This document shows, one piece after another, positions 1 to 5,949 of a stretch of DNA of 14,527 nt. The notes under the pieces are model-generated. The model was not told where the DNA came from, searched no databases, and saw only the letters and a program-made list of their open reading frames with translations. The stretch spans positions 9,412 through 23,938 of the forward strand of contig JAQVVK010000006.1 in NCBI GenBank assembly GCA_028698975.1, written 5' to 3'. Every line of letters starts with the position of its first letter. The first letter of the stretch is position 1. The stretch is from Victivallaceae bacterium. GTDB taxonomy: Bacteria; Verrucomicrobiota; Lentisphaeria; Victivallales; Victivallaceae. The translations under genes were made by a program, and so were the position numbers.

Positions 1-371
1 ACTCCGAGGAGAATACCGGCGACAATTCGATTGACGCCGCCAGACCGCGAGACGGTGACATCATCCTCGACGAAAACGGGGTTGAGAGCGTCGGCCTTTG
101 TGACCGGGTCAAGCGCGGAGTTGTTGAGCAACGCCGTGCCACGGTCGCAAGGCACAAACTCATCGCCGGCAGCGCCGAGGAGGTTATCAACGTCGCCTTG
201 CGCGACGCCGCCGACCTTGAGGCCGGGGGAGTCGGCGGCGGGGATTGCGTTGCCCGCCGCGTTGCGCGCGACGAGTGAGCCGCCGAAAATTTCGAGCGTT
301 GCCGCGACCGGGAGCGCTAACACTCTGCCGGGGCCGGTTGCGGGGGTGCGGTATTTTGTCGAGGGTGCCAT
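1..371 (-). CDS. DUF2190 capsid decoration-type protein, second copy (partial, 3' end outside window)
   Basis: The first 123 codons of a gene that runs off the left edge. It starts at ATG 371, preceded by an AAGGA ribosome site about 10 bases upstream. The protein begins MAPSTKYRTPATGPGRV and shares about two thirds of its residues, by eye, with the product of the gene at 3637-4089. Shared blocks include GVAQGDVDNL, VPCDR, DPVTKAD and NPVFVEDDVTV. The family (DUF2190) is known as small head decoration or stabilisation proteins next to phage capsid genes. Here the second copy sits far downstream of the capsid gene, after the gp36/gp37 homologues and the SSSAP-repeat protein. It is probably also a virion surface protein, but this position could mean a different role. 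The C-terminus is not visible, so a Ser-rich tail like that of its paralogue cannot be checked. Confidence 0.8.
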   Translation of the reverse strand, partial: MAPSTKYRTPATGPGRVLALPVAATLEIFGGSLVARNAAGNAIPAADSPGLKVGGVAQGDVDNLLGAAGDEFVPCDRGTALLNNSALDPVTKADALNPVFVEDDVTVSRSGGVNRIVAGILLG

Positions 372-423
372 GTTGTCTTTTCCTTCTTTGGGTTCTAGTT
401 GGACTTCTAAAAGATTAACGACC
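372..423 (-). other. Short intergenic gap
   Basis: A 52-base gap between the stop of the SSSAP-repeat gene and the start of the second DUF2190 gene. It carries the ribosome site GAAGGAAAAG for the latter. I see no convincing hairpin or promoter. Confidence 0.5.
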
Positions 424-1554
424 TCAGACAATCAACTCCCAAGCGTCGTCTCCGGTTAAAATTTTCAATCCGCTACCAGCTCCCGAGAGGGCAATCGTTG
501 CATGACTACCATTGGGGAGTTTCGCGGGATAGTTTCCGCCTTCGCAACCTTCGCCCGGGTAAAATGTGCAATAGTCAACGCCTCCCTCGCCGTTGACGTG
601 AGCAATCCCGGTTGCTGGCACCTCGGGGCTTCCTTCGTCAATCTGTATTACGTCGCCTTCAGCGTAATTACTTCCTCGGTTGTCAGGGTCAACACCGATT
701 GACATTCCGCTCGTGATTCGCCAAGGGCCAGCCGGAGCGCTCGACGACGGAGGCGCGCTCGACGAGGTCGGGGCGCTCGAAGAGGCCGGGGCACTTGACG
801 AGGCCGGGGCGCTCGACGAGGCCGGGGCGCTCGACGAGGCCGGGGCACTCGAAGAGGCCGGGGCACTCGAAGAGGCCGGGGCACTCGAAGAGGCCGGCGC
901 GCTCGAAGAGGCCGGGGCACTCGAAGAGGCCGGGGCACTTGACGAGGCCGGGGCACTTGACGAGGCCGGGGCACTTGACGAGGCCGGGGCGCTCGACGAG
1001 GTCGGAGCACTCGAAGAGGCCGGGGCACTTGACGACGGAGGCGCGCTCGACGAGACCGGCGCGCTCGACGAGGCCGGGGCGCTGATAACGGAGGAGCTTT
1101 CGCTTGAGGCCGGCGCGGAGCTGGCCGAGGTCTCGCCGCTCTCCGGCGACGATCCGGCGGAGCTTTCGCTTGAGGTCGCGGCCTCGGCGGCGGCGTCATA
1201 GCCTTTCACTGTCACGCGGCAACCGCGCACGCCTTTGTTTTCCCAAGTGTTCTCAACCTTGACCACGGTTGCTTCGATCCCGCAAACGGTCGCGGGATTC
1301 TGGCGCGCGGGGTAAACCTCATTATCGCGCCAAGTGATATCAACCTCGGCCTCGTCGCGGTCGTCAAATAGCGCGTGTGCGACGGAGACGCCGACGCTAC
1401 CCGGGACAACGACCTCCTCGCCGTCTCCGGTAGCGCGGCCCGTCTTGACAATAACGGCGGTATGTTCAACGCCGCCAACGAGCCAAGTAAAAAGCCCGCC
1501 CGCGCCCCACGAGCCGCGACGATCTCCCGCAATGGTAACTCCGGCAATGGTCAT
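424..1554 (-). CDS. Virion protein of unknown role with SSSAPx hexapeptide repeat linker
   Basis: A 376-residue protein in three parts. Residues 1-125 look like a compact beta-rich domain (WLVGGVEHTAVIV, EAEVDITWRDNEVYP, GCRVTVKGYD). Residues about 126-275 are a Ser/Ala/Pro/Glu linker ending in 19 consecutive six-residue units of the form xSSSAP. Residues 276-376 form a Gly-rich domain with the pattern GSNYAEGDV ... GGVDY ... GAGSGLKI, resembling the short GxGYxxGD repeats common in phage tail or fibre proteins. Two cysteines lie near residues 329 and 337. The ATG at 1554 overlaps the gp37 homologue's stop by one base (TAATG). In Mu the tail sheath gene lies in this region, but I see no sheath similarity. 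A virion surface or tail role is inferred from context only. The other open frames across the repeat are by-products of its 18-base periodicity. Confidence 0.75.
   Translation of the reverse strand: MTIAGVTIAGDRRGSWGAGGLFTWLVGGVEHTAVIVKTGRATGDGEEVVVPGSVGVSVAHALFDDRDEAEVDITWRDNEVYPARQNPATVCGIEATVVKVENTWENKGVRGCRVTVKGYDAAAEAATSSESSAGSSPESGETSASSAPASSESSSVISAPASSSAPVSSSAPPSSSAPASSSAPTSSSAPASSSAPASSSAPASSSAPASSSAPASSSAPASSSAPASSSAPASSSAPASSSAPASSSAPASSSAPASSSAPTSSSAPPSSSAPAGPWRITSGMSIGVDPDNRGSNYAEGDVIQIDEGSPEVPATGIAHVNGEGGVDYCTFYPGEGCEGGNYPAKLPNGSHATIALSGAGSGLKILTGDDAWELIV
733..1074 (-). repeat. 18-bp tandem repeat, 19 units, coding for SSSAPx
   Basis: Nineteen tandem 18-base units on the plus strand, each a variant of ggggcgctcgacgaggcc, encode xSSSAP on the minus strand. 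The variable residue is A in most units and V, P or T at the edges. Runs of identical variants occur, for example three consecutive units with cacttgacgag and a block with cactcgaagag. This is the pattern left by recent duplication of sub-blocks. The unit length is a multiple of three, so gain or loss of units changes linker length without a frameshift. There are no spacers, so this is not a CRISPR array. Confidence 0.95.
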
Positions 1555-2126
1555 TATGAAACCTCCCCGCTTGATTCTGAGGTCGGCTCGCCCGAGCTTG
1601 ACGAGACGGAGCTTGACGCCTCCGGTAACTCGGTGCCGAGGTCAATAGCGGTTTCGAGAGTAAAGCGAAGCTCTTGCGCGTCGAGCGCCGCGCCGTCGGG
1701 CGCAACAAACGGAGACGATCCTTTGTAAGCCGGCCAGACGCTAGAGACCTCGTCAACGGGATCAGAAAATGCGAAGCGGCAAACGTGAGCGCGGCAGCTC
1801 GAAACAAGGGCGTAAAGCGGCGGCATCTTTGAGCGCTCGGCTATAAGATTGTTGCCGGGCTTCACGTTGAGGCCGCGACCTTGCGACAACACAACCTTGA
1901 AATGATTTGTTACAATGCCGGCGTGATCCTCGCCGGTTTGATCCTCGTCGCCGACCCATTGCACGAGCACGAGAAAGCCGACGGGCGACAAAATCAAAAG
2001 CTGCAAGAGGTCGAAACCGTCGCGAGAGACTTGAACCTTTCCCTTGAGCGGCCCCGCCCAGGATTCCAGACACGTCGCGAGAGAAGCGACGAGGTCGGAG
2101 GGTTCAAGAAAGTTTCGAGCGCTCAC
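1554..2126 (-). CDS. Mu gp37-like protein (DUF1834), head-tail region
   Basis: 190 residues. The core (about 1-165) fits the DUF1834/gp37 family by position after a DUF1320 gene and by general pattern (LVASLATCLESWAG, PVGFLVLVQWVG, VSSCRAHVCRF, ELRFTLETAIDL). The family lies between head and tail genes in Mu-like phages, and its exact function is poorly defined. The start is GTG at 2126, overlapping the previous stop as GTGA, with GGAGG at 2136-2140 nine bases upstream. The last 24 residues or so are an extra Ser/Glu-rich tail (SSSVSSSSGEPTSESSGEVS) that does not look like part of the core fold. The same sort of tail is seen on the capsid and DUF2190 proteins. Family assignment is moderately secure and rests partly on synteny. 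Confidence 0.7.
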   Translation of the reverse strand: MSARNFLEPSDLVASLATCLESWAGPLKGKVQVSRDGFDLLQLLILSPVGFLVLVQWVGDEDQTGEDHAGIVTNHFKVVLSQGRGLNVKPGNNLIAERSKMPPLYALVSSCRAHVCRFAFSDPVDEVSSVWPAYKGSSPFVAPDGAALDAQELRFTLETAIDLGTELPEASSSVSSSSGEPTSESSGEVS

Positions 2127-2548
2127 GCGAGAAAGCCTCCGTTGCTCAAAACAGTTTTCGCCGGGCGCGTGATAACAGAGACGGGCGGCCGCGCGCGTTG
2201 CACGGCGGGAGAGAGCGGGGCCTCGCCTTTCCCGATTGCGGTCAAGAGTTCAAGCGACGCTTCCGCCTCTTTCTTGTAAGGGTTTTGCTCCGGCACGCCG
2301 CGCCGCCCGTAAACTTGCGCGATGAAAAACCATTTTGCCGCCGAGGTGACGACCGGCGGGACGGTGCCCGTAAACGGCACGGTAAAGCGACCGCCAAGCA
2401 AGCCATGGATTTTGTCCGCCACGTCTTGGGCGACTATATCGAAAAGCCCCTCATCCTCGACGCCGTCGCCGTCGTCGTCGAGCGCCTCGACGATGTAAGC
2501 GTCGGGGATAATTCCCAAGAATTGCGCGCGCGTGATGTAGGGTTCCAT
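2123..2548 (-). CDS. Mu gp36-like protein (DUF1320)
   Basis: 141 residues beginning MEPYITRAQFLGIIPD, with an acidic loop (DDDGDGVEDEG) and then the segment VAQDVADKIHGLLGGRFTVP. This matches the DUF1320 pattern: an N-terminal motif, an alpha-helical middle, and GRY/GRF-VP before a Pro-rich stretch. The family lies directly after the major capsid gene in Mu-like phages and is thought to act in head completion or as a connector, like small adaptor proteins. The start at ATG 2548 has GGAG about ten bases upstream. The gene is separated from the capsid gene by a strong hairpin and overlaps the next gene by four bases, suggesting translational coupling. Confidence 0.8.
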   Translation of the reverse strand: MEPYITRAQFLGIIPDAYIVEALDDDGDGVEDEGLFDIVAQDVADKIHGLLGGRFTVPFTGTVPPVVTSAAKWFFIAQVYGRRGVPEQNPYKKEAEASLELLTAIGKGEAPLSPAVQRARPPVSVITRPAKTVLSNGGFLA

Positions 2549-2571
2549 GTTGTTTTTCTCCGGTAACGAAA

Positions 2572-2602
2572 CGGGGCGGTCGAGCTACCATCGACCGCCC
2601 CG
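2572..2602 (-). terminator. Strong stem-loop between capsid and gp36-like genes
   Basis: A perfect 12-bp inverted repeat (arms 2572-2583 and 2591-2602) with a 7-base loop. Read on the minus strand it is followed by TTTCGTTACC, a weak T-tract. It lies 40 bases after the major capsid stop, inside a 93-base gap. The probable role is a partial terminator or 3'-end mRNA stabiliser that makes capsid mRNA more abundant than downstream messages. The T-run is poor for a classic intrinsic terminator. Confidence 0.55.
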
Positions 2603-2641
2603 CTCGCGTTTACCTTTGCCCGTCGGGGCGTCGGATAGTGT

Positions 2642-3568
2642 TTAGGACTCGGAGCTCTCCTCCCCGTCGCCGGTCGAGCCGTAAGCAAGCTCCGGGAACA
2701 TGTATCCGGCATTGTAAATGCCGTAGGCTTGGTAGATGTATTCGTGCTTGAGCATCACGACCTCGCTATCGGCAGCGTTGCACGCTTGCAGCGTCGGCTT
2801 GAGCGCGAATTGCACAACGAACGGTTTAACCACCGTTCCGTTTTCGACCAAGAACCAAGCCGCCGGATTGTAAGCCGCAATCGCGGGCCACACCATAAGC
2901 TCAGCGCTTCCCTTGTTCACGTTAGAGCCTCCGCCCGGGAGATTCTCGGCTACGAGAATGTCGAGGCCGGTCTTTTCGTTATCCGGCCCGACCACAAGCT
3001 TGAGCTTGCGCCCGAGGTTCATGGAGCGCCCTTGCTTGTTCACGCGGCTCTTGATGTTGGCGCGCGCGGTGGCGTAAGCGGCGGCGGAGAGCGGCGCGTC
3101 GGTCGAGTTGGTGAATTTGAACTTGCCGGCGGCGTCAAGCTTCTGATTCGCCGAGAAGAAAGGCACGCCGAGATAGCTTAGCGACTTCGCGAGAAACCCG
3201 TTGCAGAGGAGGCCGGCAAGCAACTCGTCGGGGTGATACGCCGCCGCTTCACCGAGGGACGAGAAAGCGGTATTGTAAACCCCGTAGTTGTCAAACCGGA
3301 TTGCGGTCTCCTTGACTCGGACGGTGCTCTCCCACTCCTTGTTTTTGATGGCGTAGTCGCTCGCGGAGAGTTGCGACGGCATCACTTCGCCGATCAACTC
3401 TTTCATGCCAGGCATAGCGTCGAGCCACGCGTGCACTTCCTGCATGTTGTTGGAGGGTGACTCCATTGCCAGCTCGGGCCAGCGGGCCTTGGCGGCGTCG
3501 AGGGCGTCGTCATACAAAACCCGGAAACCCTGAAAGAGGGCCCGGAGGGATGCTTGGTTGATAATCAT
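2642..3568 (-). CDS. Major capsid protein, Mu gpT-like
   Basis: 308 residues, close to the usual length for Mu gpT (about 300). Features typical of the family are the N-terminal MIINQASLRALFQGFRVLYD and the early WLDAMPGMKELIGE region. They continue with KNKEWESTVRVKETAIRFDNYG and the central NKQGRSMNLGRKLKLVVGP. The late AAWFLVENG ... KPFVVQF ... KHEYIYQAYGIYNAGY is the expected closing block. It forms the icosahedral head shell (HK97-like fold in this family). The start at ATG 3568 has AGGAAA nine bases upstream. It follows the protease/scaffold and DUF2190 genes in the usual order. The extreme C-terminus is a Glu/Ser tail (TGDGEESSES), which looks like an add-on. A strong hairpin lies just downstream. 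Confidence 0.93.
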   Translation of the reverse strand: MIINQASLRALFQGFRVLYDDALDAAKARWPELAMESPSNNMQEVHAWLDAMPGMKELIGEVMPSQLSASDYAIKNKEWESTVRVKETAIRFDNYGVYNTAFSSLGEAAAYHPDELLAGLLCNGFLAKSLSYLGVPFFSANQKLDAAGKFKFTNSTDAPLSAAAYATARANIKSRVNKQGRSMNLGRKLKLVVGPDNEKTGLDILVAENLPGGGSNVNKGSAELMVWPAIAAYNPAAWFLVENGTVVKPFVVQFALKPTLQACNAADSEVVMLKHEYIYQAYGIYNAGYMFPELAYGSTGDGEESSES

Positions 3569-3636
3569 GTTGCGTGTTTCCTGTTAGCTGCTGCGGTTGT
3601 TTTTCTTTGTTGAGAATTGTGTTGCGGCGTTGCGGT
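3569..3636 (-). other. Intergenic gap upstream of major capsid gene
   Basis: 68 bases of unusually T-rich sequence (plus strand gttgtttttctttgttgag). It contains the capsid ribosome site (AGGAAA about nine bases before ATG 3568). No clear promoter or hairpin is visible. Confidence 0.4.
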
Positions 3637-4089
3637 TTAGCTTGAGCTTTCCTCGGCGAGGTCGGGCGCGACGGAGGCGAGTGCAAAGTCAACGATGACT
3701 TTAGAGCCGTCGGCGTTGAGCCCGATCATGACGCCGGCCTTGATCTTGTTCGAGCCGCCGCTCTTGTTGACGGTGACATCATCCTCGACGAAAACGGGGT
3801 TGAACATATCCGCTTTCGTGACGGGGTCGCCTACCGAGTTGTCAACCTCGACGGCGCGACGGTCGCAGGGGACATATTCATCTCCGGCGGCCCCGGCGAG
3901 GTTGTCAACGTCGCCTTGCGCGACGCCCGCGACGCGGAGGCCGGCAGTATCGGCAGCGGGGAGAGCGTCTCCCGCCGGGTTGATTGCGACGATTGAGCCG
4001 CCGTAAATTTTCGTTGTCGCCTTGACGGGAAGCGAAACGACGTTGCCCGATCCTGTCGCGGGGGTTCTGAATTGTGTTGAAGGTGCCAT
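3637..4089 (-). CDS. DUF2190 capsid decoration-type protein, first copy
   Basis: 150 residues with the DUF2190 layout: a small beta protein opening RTPATGSGNVVSLPV, then IYGGSIVAINPAG, GLRVAGVAQGDVDN, and a closing region with KIKAGVMIGLNADGSKVIVDF. Family members sit beside phage capsid genes and act as head decoration or stabilisation proteins (some database entries mislabel them as RecA-like). The start at ATG 4089 has AAGGAA ten bases upstream. The gene sits between the protease/scaffold gene and the major capsid gene. It ends in a Ser-rich tail (DLAEESSS). A second copy, about two thirds identical by eye, is at the left edge of the window. Confidence 0.85.
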   Translation of the reverse strand: MAPSTQFRTPATGSGNVVSLPVKATTKIYGGSIVAINPAGDALPAADTAGLRVAGVAQGDVDNLAGAAGDEYVPCDRRAVEVDNSVGDPVTKADMFNPVFVEDDVTVNKSGGSNKIKAGVMIGLNADGSKVIVDFALASVAPDLAEESSS

Positions 4090-4131
4090 GGTTCTGATTT
4101 CCTTGGTTGAGAGTGTTTCTCGCGTGACGGT

Positions 4132-4581
4132 TTAGCGCTTCGCCCAACGATCCGGCTTAATGCCGAGAGTCTTGCGGACACTTTCCCCGGCGGGGTCGGC
4201 GAGAGCGCCCGAGGAGGAGAGGGTTGCGAGCGTGCCGTCAACGTTGTGCCCGTTGACGGGCACCGTGACCGGCAACTCGGCGGCCAGCGTGCGGAGCTGC
4301 TCGACGGGATAACCACCCTTGCCGTCTTTGTCCGGGAGCGCGCAAGCCGGGATAACTTTTCCGGCGGCGGTCGCGCTGGCAATGATTGAATCACGCTCAA
4401 TCCTCGCGACCTCTGTCGAAAGATTGACGACGTTTGCGGAGAGCGCCGCGACCTCGGCAGCGTCCATGCCGTCGAGCTTTGAGAGCTTGGTTGTGAGCGC
4501 GGCGAGCGCGGTTTTGATCTCCTCGTCGGTTGCCGTCTCCGGCAATGCGACGAGCGCCAGAATGAGTTTTTTATAATCCAT
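4132..4581 (-). CDS. Putative internal-start scaffold protein (Mu gpZ-like)
   Basis: An in-frame ATG at 4581 (residue 211 of the protease gene) is preceded by GAAAGG about nine bases upstream. It would give a 149-residue protein starting MDYKKLILALVALPE. The segment is Ala-rich and helical with a likely coiled coil (LTTKLSKLDGMDAAEVAAL), as expected for a scaffold. It follows a Pro/Gln-rich linker (TPTPPQAQQIERP) that separates it from the protease domain. Mu expresses its scaffold this way. Here the internal start is inferred from the ribosome site and the domain boundary. Confidence 0.6.
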   Translation of the reverse strand: MDYKKLILALVALPETATDEEIKTALAALTTKLSKLDGMDAAEVAALSANVVNLSTEVARIERDSIIASATAAGKVIPACALPDKDGKGGYPVEQLRTLAAELPVTVPVNGHNVDGTLATLSSSGALADPAGESVRKTLGIKPDRWAKR

Positions 4582-5211
4582 GTTATCGGGCCTTTCGATC
4601 TGTTGAGCTTGCGGCGGGGTTGGGGTTGACTGCGCGGCGGTTTCTTCCGCCGTTTCCGCCGCGTCGGCGGCGAGAGATTGTTGCAACGAGGCGAGCACGT
4701 CGGAGGCGGCGAGGGTGATCCCCTCGACTTGACCTTGAGGGCAAAGCGCGGCGGAGTGAATAAACAAAACGTTGCCGGCCTTGTCCACAAACGGTGTGGC
4801 GCTCACGTCGGGATAACTCGCGGAAAATTCTTTCCCGTCTTGCGTCCAAGCAATCGCGGAGAGGTAAACGCCCTCGCCCTCGACGACCTCAACGCCGGCC
4901 TTGCTGGCCGCGACCTTGACGGGAGGCTCTTTGTAAAAGGGCGAGCCGGGCACGGTCTGGTGCTGAAAATCAATCTGGACATGGTCGAAGCCAAGCGCCG
5001 CTTGGTTGCGAGGCACGCTCGCAAGCGTGACCTCGTTGACCTTGTAAACCTTGCCATCGCGCGCGACGTTGTCGCCCCAATGCAAGATTTTGAGCCGCGA
5101 GGGTAACTCTACATTTTGCCCTCCTTTGTTTTGGAGTGTTACGGGGATTTCAGCGAGAAGCGGAACAAAGTTGCCTGCCAGAATTTGCTTTGCGCGCGTC
5201 TCGTTTTTCAC
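4132..5211 (-). CDS. Mu gpI-like prohead protease, with in-frame scaffold region
   Basis: 359 residues. The N-terminal half (about 60-170) fits the Mu-like protease family. It has VQIDFQHQT (H84), a YLSAIAWTQDG strand (residues 116-126), then SYPDVSATPFVDKAGNV with S137 at the expected nucleophile position, and AALCPQGQVEGI. The C-terminal half (after about 211) is Ala/Glu-rich with a coiled-coil region around 230-275, as in Mu scaffold gpZ, which is made from an internal start within gene I. The enzyme is expected to cleave the scaffold and possibly the capsid during head maturation. The start is GTG 5211: an in-frame TAG lies twelve bases upstream and no ATG fits. The ribosome site before it is poor. 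The catalytic residues are inferred from family pattern. Confidence 0.87.
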   Translation of the reverse strand: MKNETRAKQILAGNFVPLLAEIPVTLQNKGGQNVELPSRLKILHWGDNVARDGKVYKVNEVTLASVPRNQAALGFDHVQIDFQHQTVPGSPFYKEPPVKVAASKAGVEVVEGEGVYLSAIAWTQDGKEFSASYPDVSATPFVDKAGNVLFIHSAALCPQGQVEGITLAASDVLASLQQSLAADAAETAEETAAQSTPTPPQAQQIERPDNMDYKKLILALVALPETATDEEIKTALAALTTKLSKLDGMDAAEVAALSANVVNLSTEVARIERDSIIASATAAGKVIPACALPDKDGKGGYPVEQLRTLAAELPVTVPVNGHNVDGTLATLSSSGALADPAGESVRKTLGIKPDRWAKR

Positions 5212-5319
5212 AGTGACGCCACGCTATAGGAAGCGCCCCGGGCGCGTCTCCCTTTCTAGGAAAGGGAAAAAACGGAAAGTTGAAAAGGGTCGGGAGAGAG
5301 GAAAACGGGAGACCTGGGG
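5212..5319 (-). other. Intergenic region with two adjacent inverted repeats
   Basis: The largest gene-free stretch in the window (108 bases), between the gpG-like stop and the protease start. It contains two short perfect inverted repeats: gcgcc/ggcgc (5234-5246) and ccctttc/gaaaggg (5250-5266). On the minus strand a run of six T precedes the second hairpin rather than following it, so this is not a standard terminator for the leftward operon. It could be an mRNA processing or translation-control site for the GTG-started protease gene, or a late promoter region. No convincing -35/-10 pair is visible. Confidence 0.4.
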
Positions 5320-5745
5320 CTATTTCAATCCGAGCAACTTGTCGGCCTTGGCTTGCATCACGTTATTAACGCGAGCGCGCGCGAACGGCGCGAGATTGCC
5401 CTCCGGGTCAAAGGGGAAAAACGGGCGACGCGGGAGTTTCTTGGTGCCGAGCTGGTGCCCGGCGGCGTAAGGCCGATCTGACGCGACGCTCGCGGCGCTA
5501 TTGGTAACGTCGCCGACGCGGATTGAGTGCTTGAGCGCGCCCGTCTTGAAAAGCACCGAGGGCCGACCGTCGCGCTTTTTCGGCCAGCTCGCAATCCGCA
5601 ACGCCGGGTTTGTGAATGCCTCAACCGTGATGTTGACAATCTCTTGAGCGCCGGCCCGCAGTATCGGCGCAGAGTTTCGGATTGAAGCGGCCTTGCGCTT
5701 CAAGTCGGGAGTCACGGCGTCTTTGATAACGAGGCCGGTAGTCAT
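5320..5745 (-). CDS. Mu gpG-like virion morphogenesis protein
   Basis: 141 residues. The region VLFKTGALKHSIRV ... DRPYAAGHQLGTKKLPRRPFFPF is the family signature: a tGaL..Si motif followed by Y..iHq.G....iPaRPF. Members (Mu gpG/P2 gpS-type virion morphogenesis proteins, related to HK97 gp10-type) act in tail completion and head-tail joining. The start codon ATG 5745 directly abuts the stop of the previous small gene (TGAATG). It is in the standard Mu position, after MuF and before the protease. Confidence 0.85.
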   Translation of the reverse strand: MTTGLVIKDAVTPDLKRKAASIRNSAPILRAGAQEIVNITVEAFTNPALRIASWPKKRDGRPSVLFKTGALKHSIRVGDVTNSAASVASDRPYAAGHQLGTKKLPRRPFFPFDPEGNLAPFARARVNNVMQAKADKLLGLK

Positions 5746-5949
5746 TCAATCCTCAATCTTCGCCGGGTCGTCGCCGATCTCCCCCAACTCGCGGGCTAGA
5801 ACGTTTCGAGCGTCCGCCTCGTCGAGCTTGAGCGTGAGCATAAGAAACAAAACTTGTTCCTCGCGCGAGGCGGTCTCGTTTTTGATTTTTTCCGCCAGCT
5901 CTTGCGCCTCTTGTTGCGTGATCCGTTGTGCTTGTTCTTTTAATGTCAT
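5746..5949 (-). CDS. Small helical protein of unknown function
   Basis: 67 residues, charged and helix-forming throughout (KEQAQRITQQEAQELAEKIK, then LFLMLTLKLDEADARNVL). I do not recognise it. I chose ATG 5949 over the upstream ATG 5961 for two reasons. First, 5949 overlaps the MuF stop as ATGA, the habit of this operon. Second, the AAAGGA ribosome site is correctly spaced for 5949 but touches 5961. It lies between MuF and gpG-like genes, so a small head or connector accessory role is likely by position alone. Confidence 0.65.
   Translation of the reverse strand: MTLKEQAQRITQQEAQELAEKIKNETASREEQVLFLMLTLKLDEADARNVLARELGEIGDDPAKIED

Noticed and set aside
733..1074. CRISPR-like repeat array
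   Set aside because: The units are tandem and coding, with no spacers between them.
680..1201. Plus-strand frame encoding GALDEA repeats, and other open frames across the array
   Set aside because: They are by-products of an 18-base tandem repeat with no stop codons in several frames. The minus-strand frame fits the operon, has a start coupled to its neighbour, and encodes globular domains on both sides.
5250..5270. Intrinsic terminator for the leftward operon
   Set aside because: On the minus strand the T-run comes before the hairpin, not after it. In the plus direction the hairpin is followed by A residues.
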